Positions 5,912 to 6,356 of a stretch of 6,356 nucleotides of DNA are shown piece after piece. The stretch is from an uncultured Porphyromonadaceae bacterium (GTDB taxonomy: Bacteria > Bacteroidota > Bacteroidia > Bacteroidales > Muribaculaceae). The notes under the pieces were generated by a model, which searched no databases, was not told the DNA's origin, and saw only the letters and a program-made list of their open reading frames with translations. The stretch spans positions 1 through 6,356 of the forward strand of contig CAMWZE010000095.1 of NCBI GenBank assembly GCA_947178685.1, written 5' to 3'. The position numbers were made by a program, and so were the translations under genes. Within the stretch, counting starts at the first letter, position 1. The number at the start of each line of letters is the position of its first letter.

Positions 5912-6356
5912 TCAGTTGTTGAAAATAACCTTCTTGCCGTTAATGATGTACACACCACCCTTGACAAGATTGTCTACCTTGATGCCGTCGATGGAGTAGA
6001 TTTCATCAGTGGCGTGTTCTCCTGACTTGATCTCCTCCACCGAAGATGTGGGCTTCACAAAGCGCACTACGAAACGGTCGGAGAAATCACCGGTCTCAGA
6101 ATGGAATGAATAGCCCTTCTCCTTGGAGAGAGCGATCTGCTGCCCTGTGAAGGTATCCTCCAGAAGAGCGGTGTAATCCCCCACTTCCTCCATAAGCGAG
6201 AGGGTATGGACACCGGATGCAGCAACATGGATGCCAAGAAGCACACGGCCGTCGGAGAAGGGACGTTCGTTGATGGCATATTCCACGCCTGCGGCAGTGG
6301 TGAAAAGCTGGGGAACTGTGTTGTCTGAGCTTCTGAACTTACCGGCATCCATAGTC
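5912..6356 (-). CDS. 3' end of a secreted protein with a C-terminal T9SS-like sorting tail (partial)
   Basis: The frame is open from the right window edge to a TGA at 5914-5912, giving 147 residues of the C-terminus. The ATG at 6352 lies inside an already open frame and is probably an internal methionine. The first 110 or so residues are beta-rich and resemble the domain that often precedes the tail in secreted Bacteroidales proteins (motifs such as GVEYAINERPF, VLLGIHVAASGVHTLSL and RFVVRF). The last 30 or so residues (IYSIDGIKV, then GGVYIINGKKVIFNN) fit the pattern of T9SS type A tails, in which a 'Y..G.kV' strand is followed by 'G.YiingkKv'. The tail is shorter than the full roughly 70-80 residue domain. 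The N-terminal function is outside the window and unknown. The stop lies 20 bases before the start of the next gene on the same strand, so co-transcription is likely. Reading frame certain; sorting role inferred. Confidence 0.9.
   Translation of the reverse strand, partial: TMDAGKFRSSDNTVPQLFTTAAGVEYAINERPFSDGRVLLGIHVAASGVHTLSLMEEVGDYTALLEDTFTGQQIALSKEKGYSFHSETGDFSDRFVVRFVKPTSSVEEIKSGEHATDEIYSIDGIKVDNLVKGGVYIINGKKVIFNN

Noticed and set aside
5779..5967. 62-codon minus-strand frame spanning the gap between the two genes
   Set aside because: It overlaps the end of the upstream gene and the signal peptide and first repeat of the large gene in another frame. Its protein has no family features, and both overlapped genes have clear domains.
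6350..6352. ATG as the true start of the upstream gene
   Set aside because: The frame is open to the window edge, and the protein from there begins in the middle of a C-terminal domain with no signal peptide, although the tail implies export.

Overview
The window is almost entirely coding on the minus strand and looks like a Bacteroidota (Bacteroidales) chromosome segment, perhaps a gut lineage such as Muribaculaceae or Bacteroidaceae; the family-level guess is inference. Three things suggest this: a C-terminal tail resembling type IX secretion (T9SS) sorting sequences on the upstream protein, a BspA-type leucine-rich repeat block in the main protein, and an AT-rich start region without a Shine-Dalgarno sequence.

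Layout, in the direction of transcription (right to left): (1) positions 6356-5912 hold the 3' end of a gene for a secreted protein, with a beta-rich domain followed by a short sorting-like tail. (2) A 20-base gap (5911-5892) has no visible terminator. (3) From 5891 to the left edge runs one uninterrupted reading frame of 1963 codons. It encodes a very large secreted mosaic protein whose C-terminus lies beyond base 1.

Order of parts in the large protein: signal peptide (residues 1-20); three tandem InlB-B/Flg_new-like repeats of about 90 residues; a short BspA-like LRR_5 block (about 291-440); a beta-rich stretch; a carboxypeptidase-regulatory-like domain (about 618-707); more beta-rich sequence; a DUF11-like and an Ig-like domain (about 911-1126); an unrecognised stretch; a helical module of about 240 residues in AT-rich DNA; a Pro-rich hinge; and a C-terminal series of a second regulatory-like beta domain, a Big_5/SbsA-like domain, an unassigned beta domain and what looks like the start of a chitobiase-C-terminal-like domain at the window edge.

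The two genes are probably co-transcribed and both products exported, which suggests a surface-protein or adhesin locus. No catalytic motif was recognised, and no RNA gene, mobile element or CRISPR array was found. The least ordinary features are a perfect 12-bp hairpin just after the signal-peptide codons, the sharp base-composition change inside a single gene, and the orphan helical module within an otherwise beta-sandwich protein.
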